A DNA stretch of 64,000 nt, from the NCBI RefSeq assembly GCF_047495875.1, contig NC_092461.1, forward strand, positions 52,509,511 to 52,573,510. Direction: 5' to 3'. The notes below the pieces were generated by a model. It made no database searches. It was not told the DNA's origin and was given only the letters and a program-made list of their open reading frames with translations. How positions within the stretch are numbered: the first letter of the stretch is position 1; each line of letters opens with the position of its first letter. Both the position numbers and the translations under genes were made by a program. This DNA is from Pithys albifrons albifrons. Taxonomy: Eukaryota > Chordata > Aves > Passeriformes > Thamnophilidae. Of the stretch, positions 63,301-64,000 are shown in pieces.

Positions 63301-63636
63301 TAGTCTGGATGGTTTTGGCCTCTCTTTCTCTGTCTGTATGTCTTGCTTCACTGTAGTACTGTGACACTTCCAAGAACCCTCTCTTTGAGGACAATTATAA
63401 TCAAGCTGCTTGCCTCAAATCAATAAAGAAGTATTTGCTTTGTCAGATTCTTTTTCTGGTTTGGAACAGTATATGTGATTTTTAATTTCCTGTTTCTTTC
63501 CAAAGATACTCCTTAGAAGGTGATGTGAACAAATGGCTGAGAATTAATTCAACCACTGGGCAGGTATACACTGCTTCCCGTCTGGATCGAGAACAAACAG
63601 AAATGTACACAGTAGAGGTTGTTGTGTCAGAGCTGA
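46925..63636 (+). CDS. CDH17: Cadherin-17 (LI-cadherin), 5' part of spliced CDS, runs off the window
   Basis: Thirteen coding exons join in frame for 1,924 bases (641 residues and one base). CDH17 is a seven-repeat, calcium-dependent adhesion protein with a very short cytoplasmic tail, found mainly in intestinal epithelium; it binds homophilically and in mammals also contacts integrins. Residues 1-15 are a hydrophobic signal peptide. EC1 to EC5 and part of EC6 follow. Calcium-binding motifs seen are DINDN (117-121, 331-335), DINDQ (440-444), TDVDEPP (557-563), DRE (298-300, 625-627), DFE (519-521) and the EC1 variant DWE (84-86). The EC2-EC3 junction has no DxNDN but reads VKESLWKAP, as the human protein does (VTENIWKAP). 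Several N-glycosylation sites are present. Splice sites are all GT-AG. The last EC part, EC7, membrane span and tail lie to the right. Confidence 0.97.
48369..48394 (+). repeat. (CA)n microsatellite
   Basis: Thirteen uninterrupted AC dinucleotides in the first CDH17 intron in this window. Confidence 0.95.
48404..48441 (+). repeat. Short tandem duplication containing TTAGGG
   Basis: Two near-copies, gctttagggtaaattgc and gctgaattagggtaaattgc, stand head to tail just after the CA repeat. The TTAGGG hexamer is incidental; two copies do not make a telomeric array. Confidence 0.7.
49179..49277 (+). CDS. CDH17: CDH17 coding exon 2 (codons 16-48, start of EC1)
   Basis: The acceptor is ctcttgcag|GCT and the donor TATCAG|GTAATC; 99 bases, phase 0-0. 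It encodes the mature N-terminus and the first EC1 strands (GPLKDMNFTVPEEG), matching the human GPLKPMTFSIYEG stretch. It includes an NFT glycosylation site. There is no Trp2 as in classical cadherins, which is normal for seven-repeat cadherins. Confidence 0.93.
49922..50059 (+). CDS. CDH17: CDH17 coding exon 3 (codons 49-94, EC1)
   Basis: The acceptor is ccattgtag|TTCACA and the donor CTGCAG|GTAAAA; 138 bases, phase 0-0. It encodes EPPAVSFRMSG through STGILYLNGSLDWETK. The calcium-binding DRE of most cadherin repeats is DWE here (84-86). A 207-codon open frame on the opposite strand covers this exon and is taken as a shadow. Confidence 0.95.
51577..51715 (+). CDS. CDH17: CDH17 coding exon 4 (codons 95-140, EC1-EC2)
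   Basis: The acceptor is caaatcag|GTGGAA and the donor CCAG|GTAATT; 139 bases, phase 0 to 1. It encodes VEDINDNPPKF, the EC1-EC2 linker that binds calcium, and SVRQNSRPG-like VRQNSRP, which is identical to human over that motif. Confidence 0.96.
52894..53052 (+). CDS. CDH17: CDH17 coding exon 5 (EC2, codons 141-193)
   Basis: The acceptor is tccaaacag|GCAAG and the donor ACGG|GTATGT; 159 bases, phase 1-1. It encodes KPFMYVHATDRDNPATP (the DxD calcium motif is at 151-153) and FQIDSATGAIS. Confidence 0.95.
53724..53923 (+). CDS. CDH17: CDH17 coding exon 6 (EC2-EC3, codons 194-260)
   Basis: The acceptor is tctccag|GCTCT and the donor AGCCAG|GTACGG; 200 bases, phase 1-0. It encodes FTLVVSVKDMAGMS and the atypical linker VKESLWKAPP (233-242), which lacks the DxNDN calcium motif. 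Glycosylation sites are NFT (205) and NST (249). Confidence 0.95.
55389..55520 (+). CDS. CDH17: CDH17 coding exon 7 (EC3, codons 261-304)
   Basis: The acceptor is ttttttag|GTTCAG and the donor GATACT|GTAAGT; 132 bases, phase 0-0. It encodes FEKEKLPRLPFSISQDG and EPLDREEKD, close to the human VDKEKLPRFPFSIDQEG and PLDREEKD. Confidence 0.96.
56366..56516 (+). CDS. CDH17: CDH17 coding exon 8 (EC3-EC4, codons 305-354)
   Basis: The acceptor is tattgcag|TATACG and the donor TGGAG|GTAAGA; 151 bases, phase 0-1. It encodes IHVIVEDINDNPPVC, the canonical EC3-EC4 calcium linker, and VIEVQENE opening EC4. Confidence 0.96.
57234..57449 (+). CDS. CDH17: CDH17 coding exon 9 (EC4, codons 355-426)
   Basis: The acceptor is gccacag|GAAGC and the donor TGGAG|GTATGT; 216 bases, phase 1-1. 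It encodes IGTLIATDMDKENTLNS (calcium motif), FYIQQDTGILQL and LKVLVSDG. It includes an NYT glycosylation site. Confidence 0.95.
58702..58778 (+). CDS. CDH17: CDH17 coding exon 10 (EC4-EC5 linker, codons 427-452)
   Basis: The acceptor is catgcag|CATTT and the donor CAGAT|GTGAGT; 77 bases, phase 1-0. The encoded VIDINDQIPIFEKSD is identical to human, including the Gln that replaces the last Asn of DINDN. Confidence 0.96.
59790..59917 (-). other. Bipartite LINE-derived tail of the SINE
   Basis: On the - strand it reads 'aaccttcagacttaaaa', 'gccagttctgcgcacac', 'tgtgcctcatctgaaaaatc', 'caggctggaaggtctcaccc' and then 'cccttcccaaatcttcgttc'. The first four blocks align with plus 29411-29500 and the last with plus 30221-30255 of the LINE copy. 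In the LINE these blocks are about 720 bases apart; in the SINE they are fused. Confidence 0.75.
59971..60040 (-). other. 5S rRNA-derived segment of the SINE
   Basis: The stretch matches the middle of 5S rRNA (GATCTCGGA-GCT-AGCAGGGTC...GTTAGTAC) and its 3' end (CCGGGTGCTGT). The intervening bases that normally follow GTTAGTAC are absent. With the internal deletion and its position inside a SINE, it is not a 5S gene. Confidence 0.8.
60064..60140 (-). other. tRNA-Gln-derived promoter segment of the SINE
   Basis: The A box (plus 60119-60129) and B box (plus 60076-60086) of an RNA polymerase III promoter are both recognisable, and the anticodon-arm bases match tRNA-Gln(CTG). The acceptor stem and parts of the arms are degraded, so this is a SINE head and not a working tRNA gene. 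Confidence 0.8.
60257..60448 (+). CDS. CDH17: CDH17 coding exon 11 (EC5, codons 453-516)
   Basis: The acceptor is tcttcag|TATGAC and the donor AACAAG|GTGAAT; 192 bases, phase 0-0. It encodes NVTIAENVPVGTVIL, the calcium motif KDGDEP (474-479) and IIDTDAETNRGFVKI. The composite SINE ends 117 bases before this exon, in antisense orientation. Confidence 0.95.
61557..61801 (+). CDS. CDH17: CDH17 coding exon 12 (EC5-EC6, codons 517-597)
   Basis: The acceptor is gatccag|GCTCT and the donor GTACG|GTAAAA; 245 bases, phase 0-2. It encodes LDFETMPVYTLVI, the linker TDVDEPPVF (557-565) and the EC6 start VEAYDPEGDSV. NAT and NAS glycosylation sites are present. Confidence 0.95.
63506..63636 (+). CDS. 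CDH17: CDH17 coding exon 13 (EC6, codons 598-641)
   Basis: The acceptor is ttccaaag|ATACTC and the donor GCTGA|GTAAGT; 131 bases, phase 2-1. It encodes YSLEGDVNKWLRI and ASRLDREQTEMY. Human CDH17 has YSLRGD at the same place; here the arginine is glutamate. The next exons are outside the window. Confidence 0.95.
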
Positions 63637-64000
63637 GTAAGTGATTAAACAACTACATATACACACAGAGGAATCCCCTGTCCTTACTCTTTTATGAGGA
63701 ATTAGCATACCTCCCATGACTAAACTCATGTAAAGTACAGGAACATGTATCCTTAGATATACATCATATGAGGTGTCCTTAGAAGTATATATTTCTTAAG
63801 ATTTTAACTTTCTTAAAGAAATCTTGATGCTATAGGTAATGTGGATTAAAATAGTTTTCACGAAGTTAGCTATCACATGAACTTAAGCCACCTGACATAT
63901 AGAGGAGGTTAGAATTTCTTCAGCGTTTTCAACATCACTATTTTCTGTTACTTTTTCCTCTATAATTATAAAGATTTTAGTCTTTCTCACAGAAATGTTT

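Larger units (their letters stand above)
46970..64000 (+). other. CDH17: CDH17 introns
   Basis: Introns lie between the listed exons, from 644 bases (49278-49921) to 2.2 kb (46970-49178); the last continues past the window edge. Apart from the composite SINE (intron 58779-60256), a CA repeat and a short tandem duplication in the first intron, no recent repeat or embedded gene was recognised. The stretch 59240-59770, next to the SINE, is richer in C and G than its surroundings and has no assignment. Confidence 0.75.

Overview
The window reads as vertebrate nuclear DNA, most likely from a bird. It holds multi-exon genes with GT-AG introns, is AT-rich with few CpGs, has compact introns, and carries three CR1-type LINE 3' ends, the typical interspersed repeats of avian and reptilian genomes. 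Only two protein-coding genes can be supported, both on the + strand: GEM (complete coding sequence, five exons, 296 codons) and the first 13 coding exons of CDH17 (LI-cadherin), which runs off the right edge. As I recall the human map, GEM and CDH17 are neighbours in the same orientation on chromosome 8q22, so this looks like conserved amniote synteny.

Layout. 1-16.4 kb: intergenic DNA with no exon I can recognise; one ancient repeat tail and one AT-rich block that may be a conserved regulatory element. 16.44-24.69 kb: GEM, with a TATA-type promoter carrying a CRE half-site, a noncoding first exon, four coding exons and a 3' UTR of about 0.95 kb with AU-rich motifs. 24.7-46.9 kb: intergenic, with two + strand CR1 ends, one - strand CR1 end, a candidate - strand LTR, an internally deleted non-CR1 LINE, a MIR-like relic and microsatellites. 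46.9-64 kb: CDH17 exons covering the signal peptide and cadherin repeats EC1 to part of EC6.

The most unusual sequence is a repeat pair. An antisense insertion in a CDH17 intron (59.78-60.14 kb) is a composite SINE. Its head is a tRNA-Gln-like promoter, followed by a 5S-rRNA-like segment with an internal deletion. Its tail consists of two separate pieces that both match the LINE copy at 29.4-30.26 kb: one from that LINE's 5' region and one from its 3' end. This suggests a SINE built on an internally deleted LINE and mobilised by that LINE's machinery.

The genes act separately. GEM is an RGK-family small GTPase that restrains voltage-gated calcium channels and Rho-kinase signalling and is typically an immediate-early gene. 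CDH17 is a seven-repeat cadherin of epithelia such as intestine. In this CDH17 the integrin-binding RGD of the human protein is EGD, and the EC1 DRE motif is DWE.
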